64,000 nt of DNA from Lysinibacillus sp. ZYM-1 (GTDB lineage Bacteria > Bacillota > Bacilli > Bacillales_A > Planococcaceae), in NCBI RefSeq assembly GCF_001308875.1, contig NZ_KQ465114.1, positions 106,386 through 170,385 of the forward strand, given 5' to 3'. The position numbers and the translations under genes are program-made. Positions within the stretch are counted from its first letter, which is position 1, and every line of letters begins with the position of its first letter. Below the pieces are notes generated by a model that made no database searches, was not told where the DNA came from, and saw only the letters and a program-made list of their open reading frames with translations. Of this stretch, positions 36,003 through 45,882 are shown piece by piece.

Positions 36003-36288
36003 TCTATTTTTCACCTCATAATTTAGTGCATAACCTTTACCATAATAGCATGAAAAGACATTCATTTCATGCTGACAATGCTAATAAAGGAAACTTTCAT
36101 CGATATAATTGTATAACAAAATTAATTGTGTTTCATTCTACTATAAAATGCTCTTCTACATGAAGGAAGAGATAAAAAATTATAAAACACTTTGCTATTA
36201 TTTTCAATGTTAAAGAAGCCCTTCTCTATATAGACTTCATGTATAATAGGAAAGATTCCTAATTTGAAAAGAAAGTGAGTTTCTAACT

Positions 36289-37539
36289 ATGTATGATGTA
36301 ATCGTGATCGGTGGTGGCCCATCTGGTTTAATGGCGGCGATTGCTGCTGGAGAGCGTAATAAGAAAGTTTTATTGTTAGAAAAAGGAGCAAAGCTTGGCA
36401 AAAAATTAGCCATTTCTGGTGGTGGACGCTGCAATGTTACCAATCGTTTGCCTGTTGAAGAAATAGTGAAGCACATACCTGGTAATGGTCGTTTTCTCTA
36501 TAGTCCTTTTACCGTTTATAATAATGAAGATATTATCACATTTTTTGAAGGGCTTGGTGTCGCTCTAAAAGAAGAAGATCATGGTAGAATGTTCCCGGTA
36601 TCGAACCGTGCACAAGATGTTGTCGATGCGCTGATCCGACAGCTTCAACGTCTACACGTTGAAGTACGTTTACACACAGCTGTTAACAAGCTTGTTATGG
36701 ATGAGGAAAAAATTCTTGGTGTACGTCTTACAGATGGCACTGAAATTCGTAGCCAAGCAGTCATCGTAGCCGTTGGTGGCAAAGCTGTCCCCCAAACAGG
36801 ATCGACAGGTGATGGCTACCCATGGGCAGAACGGGCTGGCCATACAATCACAACATTATTTCCAACAGAAGTCCCTATCATTTCAAAAGAGGACTTTATT
36901 CAAGCACGCGAGCTACAGGGGCTGGCATTACGTGATGTTGCTGTCTCTGTGCTAAACAAAAAAGGCAAGGTACTCGTTACACATCAAATGGATATGCTCT
37001 TTACGCACTTTGGCCTAAGTGGTCCTGCGATTTTACGCTGTAGTCAGTTCGTTGTGAAAGAATTAATGAAAACAGGCTATGAGCCAGTGACAATGCGTAT
37101 TCAAACACTAGTTGATTATAATGAAGAAACATGTCTGCAATATTTAAATAGACTGATCAAAGAGGATCCGAAAAAGGCTGTAAAAAATGTTTGGAAAGGT
37201 ATTGCACCCGAACGTTGGCTATTATTTTTATGTGAACGAGCGAATATCGATGTACAGTTGACAGGCGCTGAATTATCCCAAGATAAAATTCGTCAACTAG
37301 CACATTTACTAGTCAATTTCACATTGTCGGTAAGTAGCACGCAGTCACTTGACAAAGCATTTGTTACGGGCGGTGGTGTCTCCGTAAAAGAAATTGAGCC
37401 AAAAACAATGGCTTCGAAGAGAAAAGAAGGCTTGTTCTTCTGTGGGGAAATTCTTGATATTCATGGCTATACAGGCGGTTATAATATCACCTCTGCCCTT
37501 GTAACCGGGAGAATCGCAGGAATGCATGCGGCATTGTAA
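36289..37539 (+). CDS. ytfP: HI0933-family FAD-dependent oxidoreductase YtfP
   Basis: The 416-residue flavoprotein has an N-terminal dinucleotide fold ([20 protein letters not shown]), a second FAD contact ([11 protein letters not shown], about 43) and the C-terminal family signature [18 protein letters not shown] with [17 protein letters not shown]. This is the YhiN/HI0933 group, whose substrate is not established. Some members are annotated as tRNA or thiol-linked oxidoreductases without proof. It is syntenic with ytgP in Bacillus. Confidence 0.92.
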   Translation: MYDVIVIGGGPSGLMAAIAAGERNKKVLLLEKGAKLGKKLAISGGGRCNVTNRLPVEEIVKHIPGNGRFLYSPFTVYNNEDIITFFEGLGVALKEEDHGRMFPVSNRAQDVVDALIRQLQRLHVEVRLHTAVNKLVMDEEKILGVRLTDGTEIRSQAVIVAVGGKAVPQTGSTGDGYPWAERAGHTITTLFPTEVPIISKEDFIQARELQGLALRDVAVSVLNKKGKVLVTHQMDMLFTHFGLSGPAILRCSQFVVKELMKTGYEPVTMRIQTLVDYNEETCLQYLNRLIKEDPKKAVKNVWKGIAPERWLLFLCERANIDVQLTGAELSQDKIRQLAHLLVNFTLSVSSTQSLDKAFVTGGGVSVKEIEPKTMASKRKEGLFFCGEILDIHGYTGGYNITSALVTGRIAGMHAAL

Positions 37540-37548
37540 TAATAGAAG

Positions 37549-37584
37549 AAAAAGCGTGTCCGAACAAAACGGACACGCTTTTTT
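37549..37584. terminator. Bidirectional terminator between ytfP and the AIM24 gene
   Basis: Fourteen-base-pair stem aaaaagcgtgtccg/cggacacgcttttt with a 7-nt loop between two convergent genes. Confidence 0.93.
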
Positions 37585-38275
37585 AGCTTTCACTAGACAT
37601 ATAAACTTCTTCAAATGGCTGGATAATGACAAAGCCCTCACCTGAAAACGCCATCTGGATTGATTCACCACTGCCACGACCAATAAATGTACGGAAGCTG
37701 ATATCTGTTTTAAACTCAGGTGTTAAATTACCTGACCATGCCACCGTAGCGTGTGGATCAGTATAGACTGTTTCACCCGGCTTCACTAATAAAGTCAATG
37801 GTTCAAAATGAGTTGTAATCGCTACTTTCCCTGTTCCTTGTAACGTTACGTTGAATAAACCACCTGACATGATACCTGCCATTTTGCGCATTAAACGGAT
37901 ATCCCAGTTGATGCTAGGCTCAAAGGCAAGTAAATCATTACCGTTTACACATATACTGTCGTTTTTTAAATCAAAGACGGTTACTTTCTTACCTTGATCT
38001 GCTAAATAAAGTCTGCCCTTTCCACTAGCTTTCATCAATTGGGTACCTTCTCCTGTTAAAGCCTTTTTAAACATCTTGCCAAGTCCATGCTCCAGCACAC
38101 GCTCACGTTCAAATTTAATGTCTCCTGTATAGGAAATCATTGCGCCCATTTTTGACCATACTTCACCGTTTAAATTAACCTCTAATACGCGCTCAGTCTC
38201 CAATTCAAAATAATCATTTTCTTGGTCATCCTGCTGCGTCTTATGAACAAATTCATCTAAAGAAAATTTCCCCAT
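37583..38275 (-). CDS. AIM24 family protein
   Basis: ATG 38275 with GGGAGGG upstream gives 230 residues. The body is a beta-rich AIM24/DUF124 fold: VLEVNLNGEVWSKMGAMISYTG, the glycine segments GLGKMFKKALTGEG and KGRLYLADQG, and a later GLFNVTLQGTGKVAI and SGEGFVIIQP. AIM24 relatives are mitochondrial inner-membrane proteins in yeast and of unknown role in bacteria. It has no signal peptide. Monocistronic. Confidence 0.88.
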   Translation of the reverse strand: MGKFSLDEFVHKTQQDDQENDYFELETERVLEVNLNGEVWSKMGAMISYTGDIKFERERVLEHGLGKMFKKALTGEGTQLMKASGKGRLYLADQGKKVTVFDLKNDSICVNGNDLLAFEPSINWDIRLMRKMAGIMSGGLFNVTLQGTGKVAITTHFEPLTLLVKPGETVYTDPHATVAWSGNLTPEFKTDISFRTFIGRGSGESIQMAFSGEGFVIIQPFEEVYMSSES

Positions 38276-38493
38276 GGTATATCCCTCCCTCATTACTTTA
38301 TATACGATTACCGTTGTGAAAAGATTCAAATTTTAGCTGTTTATCCCTTATCACGTCTTTCGTTATAAATTCTCTCTTTTAATAACGAATTCTTTTTATT
38401 TCCAGTAATGTTATTGACATCAGATAGCTGCTGTTATACATTAAACAAAGATCCTGTAATTGTTATATAACAATTACTAAAAAAAATAACTAC

Positions 38494-38522
38494 ATAAGTG
38501 CCATGTGCGAAATGACACTTAT
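38494..38522 (-). terminator. Hairpin after the OFA transporter gene
   Basis: Arms ataagtg/cacttat; on the minus strand it is followed a few nt later by TTATTTTTTTT. It lies 17 nt after the transporter stop. Confidence 0.6.
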
Positions 38523-38538
38523 ATAGTCGCTGAAAAAT

Positions 38539-39807
38539 TTATTGAGTAGCGGAGACGTCTCCAACATTTTGTGCCGCTTTTAAAGCCATTTGTTTACGTA
38601 CATCTGCACGTAGTGTTAGTGAAATGATTAACGATGCCGCAATTAACCCTGCAAATACGTAGAATACAGGAATATAGCTTCCATAAGCATTTTTGATTGC
38701 GCTTACTAACAACGGTCCGAAAACTCCACCCAATGACCAAGTTGTTAATAAATAACCATGAATAACACCTAGTTGCTTTGTACCAAATAGATCACTTGCA
38801 AACGCAGGTAAATTTGAGAATCCACCACCGTAGCAACTAACAACTAAGAAAATAAGTGCTTGGAAAATAATCACGTTAGTTGTATGTGGTAAAACGATAA
38901 ATGTTATTAACTGTGCTGTAAAGAAAATAACGAAAACGTTTGAACGTCCAATGTAATCAGACACAGCGGCCCAAATTAAACGGCCACCACCATTAAATAA
39001 CCCCATAATTCCTACCATTGCTGCAGCTCCTGCAACTGATAGACCAACAATTTCCTGCGCCATTGGTGAGGCAACAGATATCATCATAATCCCTGCTGTT
39101 ACATTTACTAAATGCATAGACCAAAGCATCCAGAAATGCTTTGTTTTGACAGCTTCACGTGCTGACATAACAGCTAAATCTTTTTTTACAACTTCTTTGC
39201 CATTATTGGCAGCTGCCTTCATATTAGCCGGCATATAACCAGGCTTAGGCGGCGCTATATATGAAGCCCCTAAAATCATTAACGTGAAATAACTTGCCCC
39301 TAAAATAAAGTATGTTGTAGAAATGCCAACTGCCTCCATTAAGTTGGCTGCGACTGGTGCTGTAATAAGGGCGCCAGATCCGAATCCAAGTACGGCCATA
39401 CCTGTTGCTAGGCCACGACGATCTGGGAACCATTTTACGAGTGTTGATACCGGTGCAATATAACCAATCCCCATACCTAATCCACTAAGAACACCATATG
39501 TTAACCAATACAACACAACAGAATCCATTGAAATCGCTACACCAGCACCAGCTTGTCCTGCTCCAAATAAGACAGCTGCTACCATCGCCGATTTACGTGG
39601 TCCCATTTTTTCTACTAAGCTACCAAATAATGCGGCTGAAAAACCAGCAAGCCCCATCATAATAGTAAAGGCAATCGTTACCTTTGTTTCACTCCATCCC
39701 ATTTCTGTGACAATTGGTAGCTTGTATACACTGTATGCATATGCTCCACCGATGGAAAGGTGAATCGCGATTGCAGATAATGCAATTAACCATCTATTTT
39801 TATTCAT
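38539..39807 (-). CDS. OFA-family MFS transporter
   Basis: The 422-residue, 12-helix MFS protein has features of the oxalate/formate antiporter family: GGAYAYSVYKLPI in helix 1, GLGMGIGYIAPVSTLVKWFPDRRGLATGM at helices 4-5 (in part GYIAPVSTLVKWFPDRRG) and a long cytoplasmic loop ending in TKHFWMLW before helix 7. Family members exchange small carboxylates such as oxalate, formate, lactate or pyruvate. The substrate cannot be read from the sequence. The ATG has GGGGAG 12 nt upstream, a long spacing. Confidence 0.85.
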   Translation of the reverse strand: MNKNRWLIALSAIAIHLSIGGAYAYSVYKLPIVTEMGWSETKVTIAFTIMMGLAGFSAALFGSLVEKMGPRKSAMVAAVLFGAGQAGAGVAISMDSVVLYWLTYGVLSGLGMGIGYIAPVSTLVKWFPDRRGLATGMAVLGFGSGALITAPVAANLMEAVGISTTYFILGASYFTLMILGASYIAPPKPGYMPANMKAAANNGKEVVKKDLAVMSAREAVKTKHFWMLWSMHLVNVTAGIMMISVASPMAQEIVGLSVAGAAAMVGIMGLFNGGGRLIWAAVSDYIGRSNVFVIFFTAQLITFIVLPHTTNVIIFQALIFLVVSCYGGGFSNLPAFASDLFGTKQLGVIHGYLLTTWSLGGVFGPLLVSAIKNAYGSYIPVFYVFAGLIAASLIISLTLRADVRKQMALKAAQNVGDVSATQ

Positions 39808-40516
39808 AAATTCTCATTTCTCCCCTCTTTTGCTACCTGTGAAAATTCTATGAACGTCCATGTAAAACAATTTACCACTTAGAATTATTCAAATGCAAGA
39901 TGTTTTTTGAAAAAATATTATTTCTCCAAAAAGTATTTCTCATTTCTTTATAAGATTTTCCTCATTAAAACCTTACAGGCTCTAAGTAGAACTACGTTTA
40001 TCTTACGAAATCCTCAACATTTTTTAGCAATTATTACTTTTCTACTCTATTATCTCATCTCGATATAATTATATTAAAATAATTAAATTTGTGCATATCT
40101 TCACATTCACTTGATGTATACTGCAGTTTTTATTGTTCATTTCATTTTGAACACCACTCAATAAACGCTAGAAACCAAACCGTAATTATGTAGGGATTTT
40201 CAGATTAAAAGAGAAATTTATAAATAAAATAGACAGAATTTTTATCATTTAAAATAAGAGGAAAATGAATAGCGAAAGTATAATTTACCTTTTATTTATA
40301 ATTTAAAAAGAAATTAACAATGAATAGAATGTATATTTGATAAAACCCTTTCAATTGCTCCACATTTTTATTATTCAAATATAAATTTTTATTGATGAAA
40401 ATTGAAAACATTTATTTAATAAAACTCTATTAATTAGAATAAATCAATTTCACAGGACATCAATACTCAATTACATCGATACCATTTTATTCAAATTACT
40501 TTTGCACAAAAATAAA
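39808..40516. other. AT-rich intergenic region without recognisable genes
   Basis: About 710 nt with very low GC and no reading frame that I would call a gene. It should contain the promoter of the OFA transporter at its left end. I found no riboswitch, tRNA or large inverted repeat. A small unannotated RNA cannot be excluded. Confidence 0.5.
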
Positions 40517-40547
40517 AAGTATGCTAGAAATGATTTCTAACATACTT
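40517..40547 (-). terminator. Terminator of the EamA transporter gene
   Basis: Arms aagtatgctagaaa and tttctaacatactt (one mismatch); the minus strand continues TTTTTATTTTTG. Confidence 0.85.
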
Positions 40548-40561
40548 ATAAACTGCTCCTT

Positions 40562-41467
40562 TTAATTTATTTTCCGTTTCATAAAAAGTAAAATTCTTAT
40601 TTCTTTATAATAAATGCACAGCAAAATACCGACGAGAATCAATAAGGAGCCGTATATTTGGACACTTGTTGGAAATTGTTTTAAAAAAATGGCACTTAAC
40701 AACATGGCTATAGCTGGCTCAAAATTTAATAGCAGTGATGCGTTGGTTGAGCCAATTTCCTTCATTTTTTGGTTCCAAATCAAATTACTTAGCCCATGAA
40801 TCACAATGGCTGAAAGAACAAGAAGTAACCAATATGGGATGGCAACATGCCAATTCGTTTGTGGCAAAATAGTAAAGGAAAATGGTACAAGAACCAGTAA
40901 ACCAATTAAATTTGTATAAAAAGTAATCGATTGCGCGGACAATTTAAGGCTGAGATGATTCACAATAATTAGGAATAAGGCAAAACTTAGCATCGTAATC
41001 AAGCTTAAAATCTCACCTTTACCAATTGCAATCGATATGAGGGATCCCTTTGTTATAATAAGAGCAACACCTACAAAGGAAATGATAGCCCCAACCCAAA
41101 ATATACCGTTTCGAGATTCATGATAAATCATTTTATTAAGTAGTGACGTGACAATCGGTGCACAGGCTAAAATTAAAGCCGCGGTGATTGGAGAGGTATG
41201 CTGAAGACTTGCATAAAAGCTATAGTGATTGATGGAAACACCCAGTATGCCTGCAATGATCAGCAGCAGTAGGTCATTGCGTGTAAACGTTGTACGAATA
41301 ATAGCCTTCCAACTAATGCATCCTAAAAATAGGACAATGACAATTAATCTAAAAATGGCAACCGTTATGGGTGCCCAATAGTCAATTAAAATTGCGCCAA
41401 TAATGAAGTTACTGGCCCAAAAAAATACACAGCTAAATAAAATCATATAGATTGTTAGTTGCTTCAT
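40562..41467 (-). CDS. EamA/DMT-family transporter
   Basis: The 301-residue protein has ten hydrophobic segments in two EamA repeats: FFWASNFIIGAILIDYWAPI in the first and an ending GSTNASLLLNFEPAIAMLLSAIFL and LLILVGILLC in the second. Drug/metabolite transporters of this type export small metabolites. It is followed by its own terminator and lies next to two amidohydrolase genes in the same direction, but a palindrome at 41577 separates them. The link to that cluster is therefore only positional. Confidence 0.88.
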   Translation of the reverse strand: MKQLTIYMILFSCVFFWASNFIIGAILIDYWAPITVAIFRLIVIVLFLGCISWKAIIRTTFTRNDLLLLIIAGILGVSINHYSFYASLQHTSPITAALILACAPIVTSLLNKMIYHESRNGIFWVGAIISFVGVALIITKGSLISIAIGKGEILSLITMLSFALFLIIVNHLSLKLSAQSITFYTNLIGLLVLVPFSFTILPQTNWHVAIPYWLLLVLSAIVIHGLSNLIWNQKMKEIGSTNASLLLNFEPAIAMLLSAIFLKQFPTSVQIYGSLLILVGILLCIYYKEIRILLFMKRKIN

Positions 41468-41576
41468 ATTTATTTTAGCACCTGCAAATAAAGAGACTTC
41501 TACATAAGTTAGTGATCAACTCTTTTAAAAATCTACTTCCCTTTCTTTTTTTCTTCCTATCTATTAAAACATAAGT

Positions 41577-41607
41577 ATAGCAAACTAGAAAATCTCTAGT
41601 TTGCTAT
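41577..41607. terminator. Palindromic hairpin after the amidohydrolase pair
   Basis: Perfect 13-bp arms atagcaaactaga/tctagtttgctat with a 5-nt loop, 33 nt after the second amidohydrolase stop. The T run on the minus strand is weak (acttatgtttt), so it may be a terminator or an mRNA-stabilising hairpin. Confidence 0.65.
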
Positions 41608-41639
41608 GTTATCTAAATAAGGGGGATTTAGATTTATTA

Positions 41640-42851
41640 TTAGTTGATAAACTTACCTTTTGACATAACCACCCGTTTAGATGGTTTACGTGCAATGACC
41701 TCAGCGCTAGAAACTGCGTCAAAGAAAACAAAACTTGCTTCGTCTTTCACATTTGGCCAAACCTTTTGACCATCTGCATCCAATGGCGTTACACCATTTG
41801 TAATGTATTTTAATGTTTGGCGAATAGAACGTTCATCTAGCTTACGCGTATTGTCTGCAAAAGTAGTTGCTTTTTCTAAAATATCTCCCGAGCCATATGG
41901 ACTCCAAGAATCATAAAAGCCATCGCAACCAAAGTGGACATCTACTCCGTGCTCTGTTAGTAAATCAATTGGTGGGATTAATCGTCTCAAATCGAATGGC
42001 ACCGTTGACATAATTTTTACTTGCTGTTGCGCTAGACGATCTGCTATTTTATGCTGTTCTAAAACTGACACATCTCCAAGTGAAAAGGCATGACTAATAG
42101 CCGTTCTCCCTTGATATTTTGCATCCTCTACAATATCTATCCATTTATCGATTGTATAATAACCAACATGTCCACCATCATGTAGGTGAATATCAACATC
42201 TACATTAAATTCTTGCGCTATATTCATTACTTCATAGAGAGAAGGCTCAATCGAATTATCAATGCCAGCCGGATCTAGGCCACCAATCATCGTTGCCCCA
42301 TTACGCAATGCCTCACGCAATAATTTAGGCACATCGTCTCTTAGTAAGCCATGCTGTGGAAAAGCAATTACTTCTGCTGTCACAACATCTTTATAATCCT
42401 CCAATGCCTCTAGTACACCCTCTAAATTTTTTAAGCCAATGTACGGATCGATATTGACATGTGTACGGATATGATTAGCGCCATGATTAAGGATTTTCTC
42501 GATCATAGCTGCTGCTCGTTGTTTACCAGTAGTTGCAAGAACAGATAATTCTTGTGCTTCACGATCTAGTCGTTCCTTTAAATTCTTGACAGGCACACAT
42601 GCTTTCCATGGTAAAGATAAGTATGTCTTATCTAAATGATTATGCATTTCCTTAAAAGCAGGTAATAGCAACTTACCCTTCATATCTGTTACTTCATTTG
42701 GAGTATCGATTGGCTGTGTTGCTGGTACAATCTGCGAAATAAAGCCATCCGTGATTTCAAGGTGAAAAAGCTCCCCTTTTGTACCGACTGTATCATTTTC
42801 TTTTAGATATTCTCCTGTTTCAAGTAGAACATTTGTAAGCCAGTGCTTCAT
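41640..42851 (-). CDS. CodA-like amidohydrolase, paralogue 2
   Basis: This 403-residue metal-dependent hydrolase belongs to the cytosine-deaminase-like amidohydrolase group. Metal-site motifs are HNHLDKTY (about residue 68), DVDIHLHDGGH (about 208), TAISHAF (about 240) and HFGCDGFYDSWSPYG (about 303). In E. coli CodA the third metal histidine is followed by Asp-Glu217, the proton shuttle; the equivalent here is Asp (HLHD). It starts inside the preceding gene's stop (ATGA overlap) behind AGGAG. The tandem paralogue and the nearby ABC importer point to breakdown of an imported cyclic amide, amidine or amine; the substrate is unknown. Confidence 0.85.
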   Translation of the reverse strand: MKHWLTNVLLETGEYLKENDTVGTKGELFHLEITDGFISQIVPATQPIDTPNEVTDMKGKLLLPAFKEMHNHLDKTYLSLPWKACVPVKNLKERLDREAQELSVLATTGKQRAAAMIEKILNHGANHIRTHVNIDPYIGLKNLEGVLEALEDYKDVVTAEVIAFPQHGLLRDDVPKLLREALRNGATMIGGLDPAGIDNSIEPSLYEVMNIAQEFNVDVDIHLHDGGHVGYYTIDKWIDIVEDAKYQGRTAISHAFSLGDVSVLEQHKIADRLAQQQVKIMSTVPFDLRRLIPPIDLLTEHGVDVHFGCDGFYDSWSPYGSGDILEKATTFADNTRKLDERSIRQTLKYITNGVTPLDADGQKVWPNVKDEASFVFFDAVSSAEVIARKPSKRVVMSKGKFIN

Positions 42852-44098
42852 CTGAATTCTCCTTTCAACTCTCCTACATCTTGTTGGTGAATAATCTTAC
42901 CTTGTGAAATAACGGTAGAAATTGGGCATCTTCTTGCTACAACATGAGCAGTACTAACACCATCTACTAAAAGCATATTGGCTTTATCACCAACCTGAGG
43001 CCAAACACGTTCTCCTGCATCATTCAATGGTGTAATGCCACCAGAAGCATATTTCCAAGCACGACTTAATGAATATTCATCAATAAAGCGGAATCTCTCC
43101 GCCATCACATTTAATTTCATAATGGTACTTCCTGTACCATAAGGAGACCAATGATCCGTTAAACTATCATGTCCCACAGAAACTTTTACACCATTGTTAT
43201 AAAGATAAGGAATTGGTATCGTCGAACGATTAATATCTGTTGGTACTGTTGTTGTAACATCCATTTGAACAGCAGCCATCGCCTGAACTAAATTCTCTAA
43301 TCGCGACTGTTCTAAATCAGCAAGTGCCATCGCATGACTAATCGTCACTTGTCCTTCTTTTTTCGCCTGTTTTGTTAATTCGATCAGTTTATAAAATTCA
43401 AATTCACCTAAAGTATTAGCTGTATGAATATGAATATCTATTCCTGTATTATAGTCTTGAGCAATAGCCATCGTTGTTTGCAATGATTTCTCAATATTTC
43501 GATCTACAATGGATGGGTCAACGCCTCCAACGAGCGTTGCTCCCATTGCCATCGCCTCACGAATAAGTCCTTCCACATTAGAGCGCAGTAAACCATGTTG
43601 TGGGAAAGCCACAATATCATAAGTGATTTGATCTTGATATTTTTCTAAAACTTGCTTCGTAATTTCGATATGCTTAGTACCAATTTGTGGGTCAACGTTA
43701 CAATGTGAACGTATATGTGTATGTCCTTGTGAAATTAACCATTTAACCATTTCCTCAGCTCGATAAGCCGCTGTCGGTAATTGACTTGGTAATAGCGTTC
43801 TTTCTTCTTCAATACGCGTTAATATCCCTTTTGTAATAGGCCTTGGCGCTTGCCATTCTCCACCAAAATACGTTTTATCAATATGAATATGCATTTCTCT
43901 GAAAGAAGGCACCAGTAGTTGCTTTTGAGCATCCACTACTTCTACCTCGCCGTCAACCACTATATTCTTATCCACTTGTTGAACATGCCCATTTTCGATT
44001 AGGACATCATAAATACCTGTACGAGTTGCAACAATGTGTTCATTTTCGTGCTCATATGCTTCTTCTAATCTCACATTTTTCAGCAATAGTTTACTCAT
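42848..44098 (-). CDS. CodA-like amidohydrolase, paralogue 1
   Basis: The 416-residue paralogue of the next gene has the same architecture: HIHIDKTY (about residue 72), FPQHGLLR (about 165), GIDIHIHTANTLG (about 216), VTISHAMALADL (about 247) and SVGHDSLTDHWSPYG (about 310). The position of the CodA proton-shuttle Glu is Thr here (HIHT), so simple cytosine deamination is unlikely. AGGAGG precedes the ATG. It is the first of two translationally coupled genes, 42 nt downstream of the binding-protein gene, so all three are probably one transcript. Confidence 0.85.
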   Translation of the reverse strand: MSKLLLKNVRLEEAYEHENEHIVATRTGIYDVLIENGHVQQVDKNIVVDGEVEVVDAQKQLLVPSFREMHIHIDKTYFGGEWQAPRPITKGILTRIEEERTLLPSQLPTAAYRAEEMVKWLISQGHTHIRSHCNVDPQIGTKHIEITKQVLEKYQDQITYDIVAFPQHGLLRSNVEGLIREAMAMGATLVGGVDPSIVDRNIEKSLQTTMAIAQDYNTGIDIHIHTANTLGEFEFYKLIELTKQAKKEGQVTISHAMALADLEQSRLENLVQAMAAVQMDVTTTVPTDINRSTIPIPYLYNNGVKVSVGHDSLTDHWSPYGTGSTIMKLNVMAERFRFIDEYSLSRAWKYASGGITPLNDAGERVWPQVGDKANMLLVDGVSTAHVVARRCPISTVISQGKIIHQQDVGELKGEFR

Positions 44099-44140
44099 AG
44101 TTTCCTCCTAATTGGTATTTTTAGGTCACACCAAGTTCGA

Positions 44141-45700
44141 TTATTCTACAATTTCAACGCCACTGATCATCGTGTAGTTAGATGCGTCTAACCAGAAACC
44201 TTTTACAGCATTGCTATAGACTGCTAAATGCTCATAGTTACGAACTGGAATGTACACAGCTTCATCTAACTCCATTTGCATTGCTTTTTTGTAGATTTCA
44301 TTACGTGCGTCTTGATTTGATTCAGAACGTCCTTGCTCAATTAGTTTGTCTACTTCTGGATTTGAGTAGTAGAAATGGTTACCAGGAGGTCCCATAGATG
44401 CCGTATGGAATAGATTGTATTGGTTATAATCAGCATCCCCAGTAGCATTACCCCAGCCGCTAATAAAGATTTGATGTTGTTCTTTCGTAATTTCTGAAAT
44501 AAATGCGCCATATTCCATTACTTGAATTTCAACATCTAAGCCAATGCCCTTTAATTGAGATTGAATAACCTCGGCCATATTAATACGTTCTTTACGGTCA
44601 CTAGTTAGTAACTTAATTTTTGTTCCTTCTTTGACACCAGCTTCTTTTAATAGTTCTTTTGCCTTCACTACATCATAATCATAAGGCTTCGTTTCACTAG
44701 AGTAACCGATAATTTTTGGGCTCATTGCAGAATTTGCAAGTGTACCTACATTATCATAAATACCACTAATAATTGCTTCACGGTCAACTGCATAGCTAAT
44801 TGCTTGACGTACTTTGACATCAGATAATAGAGCGTCTTTCACATTGAAGCCGATAAATTCTACTGCAAGTCCTTCTGCACGGAATAAATTCATCGTTGAA
44901 GAATTTTCAATGCGGTCAATCTCTGTTACTGGTACCTGTTCAGCGATATGCGCTTCACCACTCTCAATCATTGCTAAACGAGTAGAATCCTCTGGTACAA
45001 CTTTAAATGTTACTTTATCTACTTTCGGTACAGTACCCCAGTAGTCTTTGTTTGAGTTTAATGTAATTTCTTGACCAGATTTCCAAGATTCAAATACAAA
45101 TGGACCTGTCCCTACTGGATGTGTTGCTAATTCATCAGCCGCTTCTGTAATAGCTTTAGGGCTGATCATACTTCCTTCTTGACTTGCTAAAATAGATAAA
45201 AGCGGTGCATATGGTTCTTTTAATTTCAATGTGACAACATACGTATCATCTACTACTACTTCACTAATCATTGATAATTTATCACGTTGTGGTGAACCAG
45301 TTGCAGGATCTAAAATGCGATCGAATGTAGCTTTTACAGCCTCAGCATTAAAATCTGCTCCATCATGGAATTTAATGCCTTCATTCAATGTAAATGTCCA
45401 AGTGACATCATCTTTCTGCTCCCACTCTTTTGCAAGTAATGGAGCAATTTTGCGATCTCTATCAAAAGCAACAAGTGTTTCATATACCTTGCCATGAATA
45501 ATATTCGCTGAAGGAATATCTGTAATAAAGTGAGGATCAAGGCTAGTTGCATCTGATGCTCTTAAAACAACCAATTCTCCTCCTACACTTTTAGACCCCT
45601 CTTTGGAACCTTCTGAACTTTTATTACTAGCAGTTGAGCATGCCTGTAAAACAAGTACAGTAATTAGTGCCATGAAAAGAAACAACTTCATTTTCTTCAT
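44141..45700 (-). CDS. Peptide/opine-type ABC transporter substrate-binding lipoprotein
   Basis: ATG 45700 lies eight nt from GGAGG and gives 519 residues. The lipoprotein signal peptide ends in lipobox LQAC (Cys near residue 21), followed by a Ser/Lys-rich linker. The SBP_bac_5 family signature LAKEWEQKDDVTWTFTLNEGIKFHDG (short form WTFTLNEGIKFHDG), HPVGTGPF and LNSNKDYWG are clear. This family binds oligopeptides, nickel, opines, glutathione and similar ligands. Its permeases and ATPases are encoded divergently from 45883. The downstream amidohydrolases suggest a non-peptide ligand. Confidence 0.92.
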   Translation of the reverse strand: MKKMKLFLFMALITVLVLQACSTASNKSSEGSKEGSKSVGGELVVLRASDATSLDPHFITDIPSANIIHGKVYETLVAFDRDRKIAPLLAKEWEQKDDVTWTFTLNEGIKFHDGADFNAEAVKATFDRILDPATGSPQRDKLSMISEVVVDDTYVVTLKLKEPYAPLLSILASQEGSMISPKAITEAADELATHPVGTGPFVFESWKSGQEITLNSNKDYWGTVPKVDKVTFKVVPEDSTRLAMIESGEAHIAEQVPVTEIDRIENSSTMNLFRAEGLAVEFIGFNVKDALLSDVKVRQAISYAVDREAIISGIYDNVGTLANSAMSPKIIGYSSETKPYDYDVVKAKELLKEAGVKEGTKIKLLTSDRKERINMAEVIQSQLKGIGLDVEIQVMEYGAFISEITKEQHQIFISGWGNATGDADYNQYNLFHTASMGPPGNHFYYSNPEVDKLIEQGRSESNQDARNEIYKKAMQMELDEAVYIPVRNYEHLAVYSNAVKGFWLDASNYTMISGVEIVE

Positions 45701-45763
45701 AAACATTTCCTCCTTGTGTGATTTGATCCTTACATTTCGAATTATAAAGAAATAAAATTCACT

Positions 45764-45794
45764 TGTTTTTTAAAATCTTTACGTGTTTTTTAAA
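45764..45794. promoter_or_regulatory. Direct repeat in the divergent promoter of the ABC cluster
   Basis: Two copies of tgttttttaaa (45764-45774 and 45784-45794) are spaced 20 nt start to start, near two helical turns, in the 182-nt region between the binding-protein gene and the permease genes. Tandem sites with this spacing are typical targets for AraC-type response regulators, and such a regulator is encoded at 50567 in this cluster. The link is an inference. Confidence 0.5.
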
Positions 45795-45882
45795 TTTTCT
45801 GACTAATACCCTCTAAAATATTTACATTCTTTACGCTTTTCACTAAATTGAAATCAAATCAAATAGAAAAGGAGTATTCGTT

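Noticed and set aside
45820..45850. Possible cre site (tgaaaagcgtaaa on the minus strand)
   Set aside because: The central CG is shifted by one base relative to the cre consensus, so it does not fit.
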